Shown one piece after another: positions 16,424 to 25,068 of a stretch of 64,000 bases of DNA. The notes beneath the pieces were generated by a model, which worked only from the letters and a program-made list of their open reading frames with translations, was not told the origin of the DNA and made no database searches. Numbering within the stretch: position 1 is the stretch's first letter; each line of letters starts with the position of its first letter. A program made the position numbers and the translations under genes. Source of the DNA: JAVKFY01 sp040223615. GTDB lineage: Bacteria > Pseudomonadota > Alphaproteobacteria > GCA-2731375. The stretch lies in assembly GCA_040223615.1 (NCBI GenBank), contig JAVKFY010000017.1:25407-89406 (forward strand). Reading direction: 5' to 3'.

Positions 16424-17559
16424 GCCAGGCCGCCGAGCTGATCGAGCGCGCCCGGGCGTTCCGGCGCGAGGTGGTCGATGCGAACGCGGCGGCCTGGGAG
16501 CGCGAGCGCAAGCCGCCGCTCGATGCCCTGCGAATGGCGGCGGAAGCCGGGTTCCTTGGCACCGACGTGCCGGTCGAGGCCGGCGGGCTGGGTCTGGGCT
16601 TTGCTGCCAAGCTGGCGATGGTGGAGGCGATCGCCGAGGGCGACATGCCGTTCTCGTTCTCCCTGGTGAACACCCACAATTGCGCCGCCAAATTGGCCCG
16701 CGACGGTACCGGCGAACACCGCGCCACGCACGTCCCGGCGCTGCTGAAGGCGGAGAAGTTCGGTTGCGCCGGCCTGACCGAACCGAACGCGGGGAGCGAC
16801 TTCGCCGCGATTCAAACCATGGCGAAGAAGGTCGACGGCGGCTGGGTGCTGAACGGCGAAAAGGCGTGGATCACCAACGCCGCCTTTGCCGACCTGTTCG
16901 TGGTCTATGCCCAGACCGACCCCGGCAGCCGCGGCCGCGGCATCGCCTGTTTCCTGGTCGAAGCCGACAAGCCGGGTTTCGAGCGCCAGCCGGCGTTCCA
17001 GCTTTTCGGCGGGCATGCGATCGGCGCCGGCGGGTTCGCGATGAAGGACTATTTCGTCGCCGACAAGGACGTGCTGCACCCGCCCGGCGAGGCGTTCAAG
17101 GCGGCGCTGGGCTCGATCAACGGCGCGCGCACCTACGTCGCCGGGATGTGCTGCGCCATGCTGAAACGTTCGCTCGCCATTGCCGTCGCCTATGGCCAGG
17201 AACGTGAGACCTTCGGTCAGCCGCTGCTGAAGCACCAAGGCTGGCGCTGGCAACTCGCCGACGTCGCCAACGACTGGCAGGCGCTGCGCCTGCTCACCGA
17301 TCGGGCCTGTTCAGCGATAGAGTCCGGCGGCGACGAAGCCATCCTCGCCGCCGCCCAGGCGAAGAAGTTCTGTGCCCGCGTCACCGTGCCGGGCGTCACC
17401 GCCTGTATCCAGGCGATGGGCGCCTACGGCCTGCGCGACGACGTGCCGCTGGGCCGTCACCTTGCCGGGGCCAAGATCGCGGCCTATGTCGATGGTTCGA
17501 CGGAGATCCAGAACGAACGCATCGGCGCCGCCCTGCCGGAGATGTTCCCGGCCGACTGA
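16420..17559 (+). CDS. Acyl-CoA dehydrogenase family protein
   Basis: A 379-residue FAD enzyme of the acyl-CoA dehydrogenase fold, which oxidises acyl-CoA at C2-C3. Middle-domain signature GCAGLTEPNAGSDFAAIQT, FAD/substrate region GGWVLNGEKAWITNA and the C-terminal helix QAMGAYGLRDDVPLGRHL...IAAYVDGSTEIQNERIG are clear. At the position of the usual catalytic glutamate in Y-E-G-T-x-E-I the sequence reads V-D-G-S-T-E-I, a Glu-to-Asp change seen directly here. Coupled to the FMN reductase by ATGA and followed after 15 bases by a DUF3047 gene. The chain length or type of acyl-CoA cannot be told. Confidence 0.9.
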   Translation: MSQAAELIERARAFRREVVDANAAAWERERKPPLDALRMAAEAGFLGTDVPVEAGGLGLGFAAKLAMVEAIAEGDMPFSFSLVNTHNCAAKLARDGTGEHRATHVPALLKAEKFGCAGLTEPNAGSDFAAIQTMAKKVDGGWVLNGEKAWITNAAFADLFVVYAQTDPGSRGRGIACFLVEADKPGFERQPAFQLFGGHAIGAGGFAMKDYFVADKDVLHPPGEAFKAALGSINGARTYVAGMCCAMLKRSLAIAVAYGQERETFGQPLLKHQGWRWQLADVANDWQALRLLTDRACSAIESGGDEAILAAAQAKKFCARVTVPGVTACIQAMGAYGLRDDVPLGRHLAGAKIAAYVDGSTEIQNERIGAALPEMFPAD

Positions 17560-17574
17560 CCAGCCTGGAGTGAC

Positions 17575-18213
17575 ATGCGCAAACTCGTTGCCGGCCTGAT
17601 CCTGTTCCTGTCCGCCGCCTGGCCCGCAGCGGCGATCGATGGCGGCTGGAAGCTGCTGACCTTGCCGGACAAGGCGCCGGCGTCGTTCGAACGACTGGCC
17701 GACGGCACCATCGAGATCGCCACCGACGGCTCGGTCGCGTTCCTTTATCGGACGGCGCCGGAAGACTGTGTGCGGATGACCTGGCGCTGGCGCGTTGACA
17801 AGGCCGGGCCGGCCGGCGACCTGATGCGCAAGGGCCAGGACGACCGGCCGCTGGCGGTGCACCTGTGGTTCGCCGACGAGTCCATGCAGGCGGGCCTGAA
17901 AGGCACCGTCGCCAAGCTGCTCGGCTATCCCAGCTACGGTCGGGTGCTGACCTATGTCTGGGCGCCGGGCGACACCAAGGGCAAGCGCTTCGCCAACCCC
18001 TACATGGACGACGGCCAGGGCGCGGTGATCGTGCTGCGCGACGCGCGCGACGGGACGATGACCTGGCGCGACGAGACCGTCGACATCGTCGCCGACTATG
18101 TCGCGGCCTTCGGCTCGATGCCGTTGGCACCAGCCTACGTCGCGGTATCCGGCGACAGCGACGATCTCGGCGGCATGACGCTGGGCCGCATCGCGGACCT
18201 CAAGCTGGAATGA
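17575..18213 (+). CDS. DUF3047 domain-containing exported protein
   Basis: A 212-residue protein with a signal peptide (RKLVAGLILFLSAAWPAAA). The body matches the DUF3047 pattern: a beta-sandwich with MTWRWRVD, GQDDRPLAVHLWFAD, VLTYVWAPGDTKGKRFANPY and VIVLRDARDGTMTWRDETVDIVADY. No enzyme function is known for the domain; I infer a periplasmic protein. Start ATG 17575 with GGAG at 17567-17570. It lies 15 bases behind the acyl-CoA dehydrogenase, so it is likely in the same transcript. Confidence 0.85.
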   Translation: MRKLVAGLILFLSAAWPAAAIDGGWKLLTLPDKAPASFERLADGTIEIATDGSVAFLYRTAPEDCVRMTWRWRVDKAGPAGDLMRKGQDDRPLAVHLWFADESMQAGLKGTVAKLLGYPSYGRVLTYVWAPGDTKGKRFANPYMDDGQGAVIVLRDARDGTMTWRDETVDIVADYVAAFGSMPLAPAYVAVSGDSDDLGGMTLGRIADLKLE

Positions 18214-18246
18214 CCGGGCCGCATGGCGGCCATGCTGCACCGCACA

Positions 18247-18268
18247 TTGACGTTGACGTAAACGTTAA
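18247..18268. promoter_or_regulatory. 22-bp imperfect palindrome, candidate operator for acyl-CoA genes
   Basis: The segment is TTGACGTTGACG (18247-18258) followed by TAAACGTTAA (18259-18268). It is built as TTnACGTTnACGTnAACGTnAA, symmetric about the central ACGT, with two mismatched pairs. It lies 36-57 bases upstream of the MBL-fold gene, a normal place for an operator or activator site. The ACGT-rich form recalls operators of MerR-type regulators of acyl-CoA and branched-chain catabolism (LiuR-like), from memory only. No regulator gene of that kind is in the window. Confidence 0.5.
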
Positions 18269-18303
18269 CTAGCCTTGCGCGGTAACCGCCAGAAAGGCCC
18301 GCG

Positions 18304-19359
18304 ATGCCCGATCCCTCGCCGCGCTACGCGTTCGACCGTATTCCTGAGCCAGGCGAAGTATTCCCGGTGGCGCCCGGCGTCGGCTGGGTACGAATGCCGC
18401 TGAAGCTGACCGGGCTCAGCCACATCAACCTGTGGCTGCTGGACGACGGCGACGGCTGGACCATCGTCGACACCGGCATCAACACGCACCAGATCCGCGA
18501 GCTGTGGGACCAGGTGTTCGACACGGCGCTGGCCGGCAGGCCGGTGACGCGGGTGATCTGCACCCACTTCCACCCCGACCACATGGGCCTGGCCGGCTGG
18601 ATCTCGGAACGCTGGAACTGCCGGCTGTGGGCAACCCGGACGGAATGGCTGTTCGGGCGCATGCTGTATCTCGACTCGCAGCCGAAGACGCCGGACTTCT
18701 TCGTCGACCACTACCGCAAGGTCGGCTTCGGCGCCGAGGCGCTGGAGATCATCGCCAGCCGTTCCTACGAGAACTACGCCAAGTCGGTGTGGCCGATCCC
18801 GGAACAGTACCGGCGCATCGTCAACGGCGAGACGATCCGCATCGGCGGGCGCGACTGGCGCGTCGTCTGCGGCTATGGCCACGCGCCGGAACACGCCTGT
18901 CTGTACTGCCCGGAGACCGGCGTGATGATCTCCGGCGACCAGATCCTGCCGAAGATCACGCCGCATATCGGCGTTTATCCGGCCGAGCCGGACGCCAACC
19001 CGTTGCAGGAATATATCGACAGCCTGGATATCTTCCGGCCGTTGCCGAAAGACCTGCTGGTGCTGCCGGCGCATAACGAGCCGTTTCGCGGCCTGCACGA
19101 CCGGCTGGACTATCTGGCCAAGCATCACGACGAGCGGCTGAACGCCCTGGTCACGCTGCTGGACGAGCCGAAACGGGTGATGTCGACGCTGAAGGTGCTG
19201 TTCGGGCGGATCATGAAGCCGCACGAGACCTTCCTGGCGGTCGGCGAGGCGATCGCGCACCTGAACTGCCTGATCGAGCAAGGCCGCGTGGTGCGCGACC
19301 TCGACGCCGAGGGCATCTGGTCCTACCGCCGCGCCGGCAAGGCCGCCGACGCCGCCTGA
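18304..19359 (+). CDS. MBL-fold metallo-hydrolase
   Basis: A 351-residue metallo-beta-lactamase-fold protein. The dinuclear metal motif is intact: CTHFHPDHMGLAGW (HxHxDH), with later ligands in GHAPEHACLYCPETGVMISGDQ and a final His in LPAHNEPF. An extra C-terminal helical region (about 260-350: RLDYLAKHHDERLNAL...AIAHLNCLIEQGRV) resembles the winged-helix tail of LACTB2-like members. The family hydrolyses thioesters, esters or phosphodiesters; an acyl-CoA-related thioesterase role is inference from its neighbours. A 22-bp palindrome lies upstream, and the crotonase gene follows by 38 bases. Confidence 0.88.
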   Translation: MPDPSPRYAFDRIPEPGEVFPVAPGVGWVRMPLKLTGLSHINLWLLDDGDGWTIVDTGINTHQIRELWDQVFDTALAGRPVTRVICTHFHPDHMGLAGWISERWNCRLWATRTEWLFGRMLYLDSQPKTPDFFVDHYRKVGFGAEALEIIASRSYENYAKSVWPIPEQYRRIVNGETIRIGGRDWRVVCGYGHAPEHACLYCPETGVMISGDQILPKITPHIGVYPAEPDANPLQEYIDSLDIFRPLPKDLLVLPAHNEPFRGLHDRLDYLAKHHDERLNALVTLLDEPKRVMSTLKVLFGRIMKPHETFLAVGEAIAHLNCLIEQGRVVRDLDAEGIWSYRRAGKAADAA

Positions 19360-19397
19360 TTTCAAACGACAAGCAAAACCGAACGGGAGGGCCCGCG

Positions 19398-20219
19398 ATG
19401 CCCCGCGACGACGCCAACACCGGCTACGAGACCCTGCTGCTCGATGTGAGCGACGGGGTCGGCACGCTGACGCTGAACCGGCCGAAGGCGCTGAACGCGC
19501 TGACGCCGCAAATGAAGGAAGAGATGGCCGACGCGGTCACCCGCCTGGAGTTTGACGACGCGGTGCGCTGCGTCGTGGTGAAGGGTGCGGGCGATCACTT
19601 CATGGCCGGTGGCGACCTGAAGGGCTTCTACGCCGATCGCGAGAACACCGCGCACGCCAAACGCCGGCGCTTCCTGGAGGGCATCAACGCGTTGCACCCG
19701 GTGATGTTCTCGATGCGCCGGATGCCGAAGCCGGTGATCTCCTCGGTGCAGGGCTACGCGGCCGGCTTCGGACTCAGCCTGGCGATGGCCTGCGACCTCA
19801 CCATCTGCGCCGACGACGCCAAGTTCGCGCTTGCCTATGTCCGTATCGGCACCAGCCCGGACGGCACCGCCAGCTACATGCTGCCGCGCATCGTCGGGCT
19901 GAAGAAGGCGATGGAGATGGCGATGCTGGGCGACGACTGGGACGCCGAGACGGCGCAGCGCTTCGGCCTGACCAACTTCGTGGTGCCGCGCACCGACCTG
20001 ACGGCCGAGACCGCGAAGCTGGCGACGCGGCTGGCCAACGGGCCGACCCACGCGCTTGGCGGAATCAAGCGGCTGATCCACCACTCGATCGACACCGCCT
20101 ACGAGGCGCAGTTGCAGCAGGAGGCGGAGACCTTCGCCTCGAACGTCAACGGTCACGATTTCCTGGAAGGCATCTCCGCCTTCGTCGAGAAGCGCAAGGC
20201 CAAGTTCGTCGGCAAGTAG
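19398..20219 (+). CDS. Enoyl-CoA hydratase/isomerase family protein
   Basis: A 273-residue crotonase-fold protein. The oxyanion-hole segments are clear: DHFMAGGDLKGFY and YAAGFGLSLAMACDLTIC. The active-site helix reads VRIGTSPDGTASYMLPRIVG, with an Asp where hydratases usually have the second Glu, a pattern closer to PaaG-type isomerases than to classical enoyl-CoA hydratases. The C-terminal tail (NVNGHDFLEGISAFVEKRKAKF) is standard. Start ATG 19398 after GGGAGGG. Likely acts on acyl-CoA intermediates in beta-oxidation or aromatic degradation; exact reaction unknown. Probably co-transcribed with the MBL-fold gene. Confidence 0.9.
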   Translation: MPRDDANTGYETLLLDVSDGVGTLTLNRPKALNALTPQMKEEMADAVTRLEFDDAVRCVVVKGAGDHFMAGGDLKGFYADRENTAHAKRRRFLEGINALHPVMFSMRRMPKPVISSVQGYAAGFGLSLAMACDLTICADDAKFALAYVRIGTSPDGTASYMLPRIVGLKKAMEMAMLGDDWDAETAQRFGLTNFVVPRTDLTAETAKLATRLANGPTHALGGIKRLIHHSIDTAYEAQLQQEAETFASNVNGHDFLEGISAFVEKRKAKFVGK

Positions 20220-20237
20220 CCGCGGCTGGACGCGACG

Positions 20238-21659
20238 TCAGCTCTCGACGCGGTTGCGGCCGTTGGCCTTGGCGCGATAGAGCGCGGCGTCGGCGACGGC
20301 GAGCAGTTCCTCCAGCGTGCCGGTGTCGGGACCGAGGCTGGCCATCCCGATGGAGATGGTCACCGGAACCGAGGCTTGCAGCCTGGCCACCGCGACACGG
20401 ATGCGCTCGGCGACCATCGCGGCGGCGACGCGGTCGGTTTCCAGCAGCCCGACGACAAACTCCTCGCCACCATAGCGGCCGACCAGGTCCTGCGGCCGCA
20501 CGGTGGTGTCGAGGGCCTTGGCGACGGCGCGCAGCACTTCGTCGCCGGCGGCGTGGCCGTGGCTGTCGTTCACCGCCTTGAAGTGGTCGATGTCGACAAA
20601 CAGCACCGATAGCGCCAAGCCGAGCTCGCACGCATGCTCGAACCCGTTGCTCAATGTCTCCAGCAGCGCGCCACGGTTCAGCAGGCCGGTCAGCGGGTCG
20701 CGGGTCGCCAGCCGGCGCAGCCGTTCCTGGGTGCGGTACAGGTCGCGCTCGGCGGCGCGCTGCGCCTCGACCTTCTGCAACCCGACCAGGATCGACCCCA
20801 TCGCGCTGGTGAGCGGCTGCAACGCGTCGGCCAGGTCGGCATCGTAGCCATCCTCGCGACCTTGCAGGCCGACGATGCCGACCACGCGGTTGCCGGCGCG
20901 GGCTGGCAACGCCATGTACGGCGCGCCGACGCCGGACTTCTGCAGCAGCAATTCCTCACCTTCCAGAATCGCGCCGACGCGGGGATCGTCGGCCGCCATC
21001 AGCGCGCGGCCATTGTTGCCGGTACTGGCCACGATCCGGATCGCGCGCCCGGCCTCGCCACCGATCACCACCTCACCGACGAATCCGGCGCGGCTGTCGG
21101 ATAACTCCAGCAGGTCGCGCAAGGCATCATCGAACAGGTTGGTCTTGGACCATCGATTGGCGGCGACGAACTGGTCCCATGCGTGGCCGACGGCATTGCC
21201 GAGCCGCAGATCGAAGGCGCGCCGCGCCTCGTCCTCGCGCCGCTCCGACAGGTCGCGCAGCACACCGACGAAACAATTCCGGCCGCCAAGCGTCAGGGGC
21301 ACCACGGAAAGCTCCACCGGTATGGCGCTGCCGTCGCGGCGGCGCGCCTCGACCTCGCGGCCGGTGCCGATGATGCGCGTCTCGCCGGTGCGCAGATAGC
21401 GCTCGATGTATCCGTCATGCCGGGCCGCGTGCGGCGAGCCCATCAGGCAGCTCACGTTGCGCCCGATCAGGTCGTCGGCGTCATAGCCGAACATGTGCTC
21501 GACCGCAGGATTGACCTCGTGGATCGTGCCGGACTCGTCGATGACGACGATGCCTTCGATAACGTTCTCGACCACGGCACGCGCGATCTCGTCGGTGCCC
21601 AACGGGCCCGCAATTGCTCCGGCAGACGGCGTCAGGCGCGGCTTCAGGGAGGCGGACAT
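20238..21659 (-). CDS. PAS-GAF-GGDEF diguanylate cyclase
   Basis: A 473-residue cytosolic signalling protein. The N-terminal PAS domain (about 25-140) shows IVVIDESGTIHEVNPAVEHMFGY and ISCLM-like loop residues; a GAF-type domain follows (about 160-295), then GGDEF (about 315-473) with DPLTGLLNRGALLE, VDIDHFKAVNDSHGHAAGDE and RYGGEEFVVGLLE. The GGEEF motif is intact, and an RPQD sits five residues before it, giving an inhibitory I-site for product feedback. It should make cyclic di-GMP from GTP. ATG 21659 is chosen for GAGGGGTG upstream; GTG 21686 would add nine residues. No EAL domain. It is convergent with the crotonase gene, 18 bases apart. Confidence 0.92.
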   Translation of the reverse strand: MSASLKPRLTPSAGAIAGPLGTDEIARAVVENVIEGIVVIDESGTIHEVNPAVEHMFGYDADDLIGRNVSCLMGSPHAARHDGYIERYLRTGETRIIGTGREVEARRRDGSAIPVELSVVPLTLGGRNCFVGVLRDLSERREDEARRAFDLRLGNAVGHAWDQFVAANRWSKTNLFDDALRDLLELSDSRAGFVGEVVIGGEAGRAIRIVASTGNNGRALMAADDPRVGAILEGEELLLQKSGVGAPYMALPARAGNRVVGIVGLQGREDGYDADLADALQPLTSAMGSILVGLQKVEAQRAAERDLYRTQERLRRLATRDPLTGLLNRGALLETLSNGFEHACELGLALSVLFVDIDHFKAVNDSHGHAAGDEVLRAVAKALDTTVRPQDLVGRYGGEEFVVGLLETDRVAAAMVAERIRVAVARLQASVPVTISIGMASLGPDTGTLEELLAVADAALYRAKANGRNRVES

Positions 21660-21794
21660 TGCCGGCTCACCCCTCGTCAACTTCACGAACCTACTTCCGC
21701 CGTAAAGCTTAGCCGGACGATGGTTAATCAGAAGTTCCCGCTGGCGAGGCTATGGACGCCGATCCGCGACGCTTTCGCCTGGGCCGCGACGGCA

Positions 21795-22640
21795 CTAGCC
21801 GAATTGCAGCAGGACGCCGTTGGCGTTTTCGGGCGCGACAAACAGGCCGCCGTCACCCTCGATGAACGGGATCGCCTCGCCGGCCAGGTGGCGTTTCGTC
21901 GCCTCCAGGTCGGCGACCGTGAACCGGATGGCGATACCATGCGGCGGCCGATCCTCCAGCCCGTCGACCTCGGGGTAGAGCTGCGGCAGGTCGTCGGCTG
22001 TGACGTAGATCAGGCGGTGGCGGCCGGCGTGCACGGTGACCACGTCGTCGGTCCGCATCACCGAGCCGGGGCCGAACAGCAGGTCGAGCCTGCTCGCGAC
22101 CGCGTCCGGATCGGCGGTGACCACGGTGATGCCGGCGACACCGGTGACGCCATTGGCATGTTCGGTCCAGCCCGGCTGCCGCACCAGCTCGGGCGTCAGG
22201 TGATAGCAGCAGAACAGCCGGAAACCGGGCGTCGCCTCCAGGGGAAAATCGAAGTTGCGGAACTGCGCCTCGGCGTCGTTGCCGTCCTTGTCCTTGAGCG
22301 GACGCCGCAGCAGCACGATGTCCTGCGGCGCCACGCCGGCGCCGGCGAGTTCCTGGTGCGCCGCCTCCGGATCGGTCGGCGACAGCGCCGTGGCGATCAG
22401 GCTGTCGCCCTGGTTCGTGAGGATGTCGTCCAGGCGCGAGGGCGGCCCGTCGGGGTCGACGATGCCGATCAGCTCGATATAGTCGTCCGGGAACAGGATG
22501 CAGTGGTTCCCGGTCTTGCGGCCGACGTGACGACCCAGCGGGGCGCTGGTGAAGCCAAGCCGGTTCCATTGTTCGTTCGCCGCCGCGAGGTCCTTGACCC
22601 CGACCAGGACGTGGTCGATGCCGCGCAGACAGGCTCTCAT
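21795..22640 (-). CDS. VOC-superfamily (glyoxalase-like) protein
   Basis: A 281-residue protein with two VOC modules: GIDHVLVGVKDLAAANEQWNR...GNHCILFPDDYIELIGIV at the N-terminus and GVTGVAGITVVTADPDAVAS...GIAIRFTVADLEATKRHL at the C-terminus. His and Glu residues in the beta strands (GIDH, YIEL) fit metal ligands of glyoxalase/dioxygenase-type enzymes. AAGGAG lies just upstream of ATG 22640. The arrangement resembles the Glyoxalase_3 group, whose substrates are mostly unknown. 135 bases separate its end from the GGDEF gene start. Confidence 0.85.
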   Translation of the reverse strand: MRACLRGIDHVLVGVKDLAAANEQWNRLGFTSAPLGRHVGRKTGNHCILFPDDYIELIGIVDPDGPPSRLDDILTNQGDSLIATALSPTDPEAAHQELAGAGVAPQDIVLLRRPLKDKDGNDAEAQFRNFDFPLEATPGFRLFCCYHLTPELVRQPGWTEHANGVTGVAGITVVTADPDAVASRLDLLFGPGSVMRTDDVVTVHAGRHRLIYVTADDLPQLYPEVDGLEDRPPHGIAIRFTVADLEATKRHLAGEAIPFIEGDGGLFVAPENANGVLLQFG

Positions 22641-22763
22641 GATGGTGCTCCTTGTCTAAGCCGGCTCCGGCCCGCGCCCCCGCTCGGCCACCCAACACCG
22701 GTATCCTCGTGAGTGACCGGGTGGATGAGCGAGCCGGTGCGAGGCCGCGTGAGCGGCCGTGAA

Positions 22764-23291
22764 CTAGTGGCCCTCGAACGCAATCAGGGCGCGGGCCGGG
22801 ACGTCAAGCGCCTCGATCTTCCTGATACCACCCAGGTCGGGCAGGTCGATGACGAAGCTGCAGCCGACAACGTCGCCGCCGGCCTGGCGGATCAGCTCGA
22901 TCGCCGCCGTCGCGGTGCCGCCGGTGGCGATCAGGTCGTCGACGATCAGGATCCGGTCGCCCCTTTCCAGGCTGTCGATGTGGATCTCGACCTCGTCGGA
23001 GCCGTATTCCAGCTCGTATTCCACCGAGATGGTCTGGTAGGGCAGCTTGCCCTTCTTGCGGATCGGGATAAAGCCGACGGAGAGCTGGTGCGCCACCGCG
23101 CCGCCGAGAATGAAGCCGCGCGCCTCGATGCCGGCGACCTTGTTGATACCGGTGCCGGCGAACGGCTGCACCAGCTCGTCGATCGTGCGGCGAAAGCCGG
23201 CGGGATGCTGCAGCAGCGTGGTGATGTCGCGGAAGATGATGCCAGGCTTGGGATAGTCCGGGATCGAACGGACCAGGGCGGCGAGGTCCAT
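22764..23291 (-). CDS. apt: Adenine phosphoribosyltransferase
   Basis: A 175-residue purine salvage enzyme converting adenine and PRPP to AMP. It begins LAALVRSIPDYPKPGIIFRD, contains AGIEARGFILGGAVAHQL and the PRPP-binding motif DRILIVDDLIATGGTATAA. Length is typical (about 170-180). Its ATG overlaps the mtnP stop in TGATG (23289-23293), so it is translationally coupled to the adenine-producing phosphorylase upstream, a clear functional pair: MtnP releases adenine and Apt recaptures it. Confidence 0.97.
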   Translation of the reverse strand: MDLAALVRSIPDYPKPGIIFRDITTLLQHPAGFRRTIDELVQPFAGTGINKVAGIEARGFILGGAVAHQLSVGFIPIRKKGKLPYQTISVEYELEYGSDEVEIHIDSLERGDRILIVDDLIATGGTATAAIELIRQAGGDVVGCSFVIDLPDLGGIRKIEALDVPARALIAFEGH

Positions 23292-24184
23292 CAGCCGGCT
23301 CCTTGCAGGACGCGGCCGGCGACGGCGTCGAGCTTGGCCAGCAGGGCCGGGTCGCGGGCGTCGGGCGCGGTGATCATGGCGGTGTCGAGCGGCCGGTCGG
23401 TGCCTTCCGGGCACACCGCGGGACGTCGCTTCATCTGCGGCGCGACACGGCGGACCAGCGCGCGGGCGCGGTCGGCATTCTCGGTCAGCACCTTGATGAT
23501 GGTCTGCACCTCGACCTTGTCATGGTCGGGATGCCAGCAGTCGAAGTCGGTGACCATGGCGACGGTGGCGTAGCTGATCTCGGCCTCGCGGGCGAGCTTG
23601 GCTTCGGGCATGTTGGTCATGCCGATCACGTCGCAGCCCCAGGACCGATACAGGTTGCTCTCCGCCAGGGTGGAGAATTGCGGCCCCTCCATCACCAGGT
23701 AGGTGCCGCCGCGATGCACCGGGATGCTCTCATCGCGGCAGGCCTGCTCGGCGAGGTCGCCCAGCCGGTTGCAGACGGGGTGCGCCATGGAGACGTGCGC
23801 CACCATGCCGGTGCCGAAGAAGCTTTTTTCCCGCGCGAACGTCCGGTCGATGAACTGGTCGACGATGACGAAGGTGCCGGGCGGCAGATCCTCGCGGAAC
23901 GAACCGCAGGCGCTGAGCGAGAGGATATCGGTGACGCCGGCGCGCTTCATGGCGTCGATGTTGGCGCGGTAGTTGATCGTCGTCGGCGACAGCGGGTGGC
24001 CGCGACCGTGACGGGGCAGGAACACGCAGTCCACGCCGTCCAGCCGACCGCAGAAGAGCTGGTCGGAGGGCTTGCCCCAGGGGCTTTCGACGGTGCGCCA
24101 TGCGGCGCCCTCCATGCCCTCGATATCGTAAACGCCGCTGCCGCCGATGATGCCCAGCACCGGCCGCGGATGAAGCTCAGCCAT
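23291..24184 (-). CDS. mtnP: S-methyl-5'-thioadenosine phosphorylase
   Basis: A 297-residue PNP/MTAP-family enzyme splitting methylthioadenosine to adenine and methylthioribose-1-phosphate in methionine salvage. Motifs: LGIIGGSGVYDIEGM, LPRHGRGHPLSPTTINYRAN (phosphate/His region), LSLSACGSFREDLPPG, YLVMEGPQFSTLAES and GMTNMPEAKLAREAEISY. The start at 24184 is preferred over ATG 24190 because AAGGA sits six bases in front of it. The next gene is apt, overlapped by one base. Confidence 0.96.
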   Translation of the reverse strand: MAELHPRPVLGIIGGSGVYDIEGMEGAAWRTVESPWGKPSDQLFCGRLDGVDCVFLPRHGRGHPLSPTTINYRANIDAMKRAGVTDILSLSACGSFREDLPPGTFVIVDQFIDRTFAREKSFFGTGMVAHVSMAHPVCNRLGDLAEQACRDESIPVHRGGTYLVMEGPQFSTLAESNLYRSWGCDVIGMTNMPEAKLAREAEISYATVAMVTDFDCWHPDHDKVEVQTIIKVLTENADRARALVRRVAPQMKRRPAVCPEGTDRPLDTAMITAPDARDPALLAKLDAVAGRVLQGAG

Positions 24185-24242
24185 TCGCATTCCTTCTTAG
24201 ACGTGGCCCGATTGTCACCGCTGCGCGCCGTGGCCGCAACGA

Positions 24243-24269
24243 CGAAGGGCCGCGCGTGGCGGCCCTTCG
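24243..24269 (-). terminator. Hairpin terminator downstream of petC
   Basis: CGAAGGGCCGC (24243-24253) and GCGGCCCTTCG (24259-24269) form a perfect 11-bp stem with a 5-base loop, starting 29 bases after the petC stop. It lies between the petABC operon and mtnP-apt, so it likely ends the petABC transcript. The following - strand bases have only a short T stretch. Confidence 0.65.
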
Positions 24270-24297
24270 GGTGGTCGTCTCGATGCGGCAGGCGCGA

Positions 24298-25068
24298 TCA
24301 GTGCACGTCGGCCCAGACCTTGCGCTTGACGGCGTACAGGAAGCCGGTCAGCACCAGCAGGAACAGGACCACCTTGATGCCGGTGCGCTTGCGCTGCTCC
24401 AGGGTCGGTTCGGCGGTCCAGGCCAGGAAGGCGGTGACGTCGTGCGCCATCTGCTCCACCGTCGCCGGGGTGCCGTCGGGATACTCGATCTGGTCGGCGA
24501 TCAGCGGCGGCGGCATCTTGATGTTGCCGCCTGGGAAATACGGGTTGTAGTAGGCGCCCTCGGGCACCTCGTGATCGGCCGGCGCGTCGGCATAGCCGAT
24601 CAGCAGCGAGGCGATGTAGTCCTCGTGGCCCTTGCGTGCCTTGACCACCAGCGACAGGTCCGGCGGCGTCGAGCCGCCATTGGCGGCGGCGGCAGCCTTG
24701 GCGTTCGGGAACGGGTCGGGGAAATAGTCCGACGGCTTGCCCGGCCGGTCGAACATGTCGCCGTCATCGTTCGGGCCGTCGTTGATGGTGTATTCCGCCG
24801 ACAGCGCCTTCACCGTGCCTTCCGACAGGCCGATGTCGCGCAGGGTGCGCAGGGCCACCAGGTTGAGGCCGTGGCAGCTGGCGCAGACCTGCTGGTAGAC
24901 CAGCAGCCCGCGTTGCAGCGCGCCGCGGTCGAAGGTGCCGAACGGACCGCTGTGCGACCACTCGAACTCACGCGGCTCCGCCACGTCGCCGGCGGCGAGC
25001 GCCGGCAGGCTGGCGTGACCGAGCGTTGCGGCGGCCAGCGCCGCGAAAATGGTCCTGGTCAACCGCAT
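24298..25068 (-). CDS. petC: Ubiquinol-cytochrome c reductase cytochrome c1 subunit
   Basis: A 256-residue periplasm-facing haem subunit of complex III. A signal peptide (RLTRTIFAALAAATLGHASLPALA) precedes haem-binding CASCH, the axial methionine lies in IKMPPPLI, and a C-terminal membrane anchor (IKVVLFLLVLTGFLYAVKRKVWA) follows. It passes electrons from the Rieske centre to cytochrome c. The ATG overlaps the petB stop in TGATG (25066-25070). Unlike the fused fbcH of some relatives, cytochrome b and c1 are separate here. Confidence 0.96.
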   Translation of the reverse strand: MRLTRTIFAALAAATLGHASLPALAAGDVAEPREFEWSHSGPFGTFDRGALQRGLLVYQQVCASCHGLNLVALRTLRDIGLSEGTVKALSAEYTINDGPNDDGDMFDRPGKPSDYFPDPFPNAKAAAAANGGSTPPDLSLVVKARKGHEDYIASLLIGYADAPADHEVPEGAYYNPYFPGGNIKMPPPLIADQIEYPDGTPATVEQMAHDVTAFLAWTAEPTLEQRKRTGIKVVLFLLVLTGFLYAVKRKVWADVH

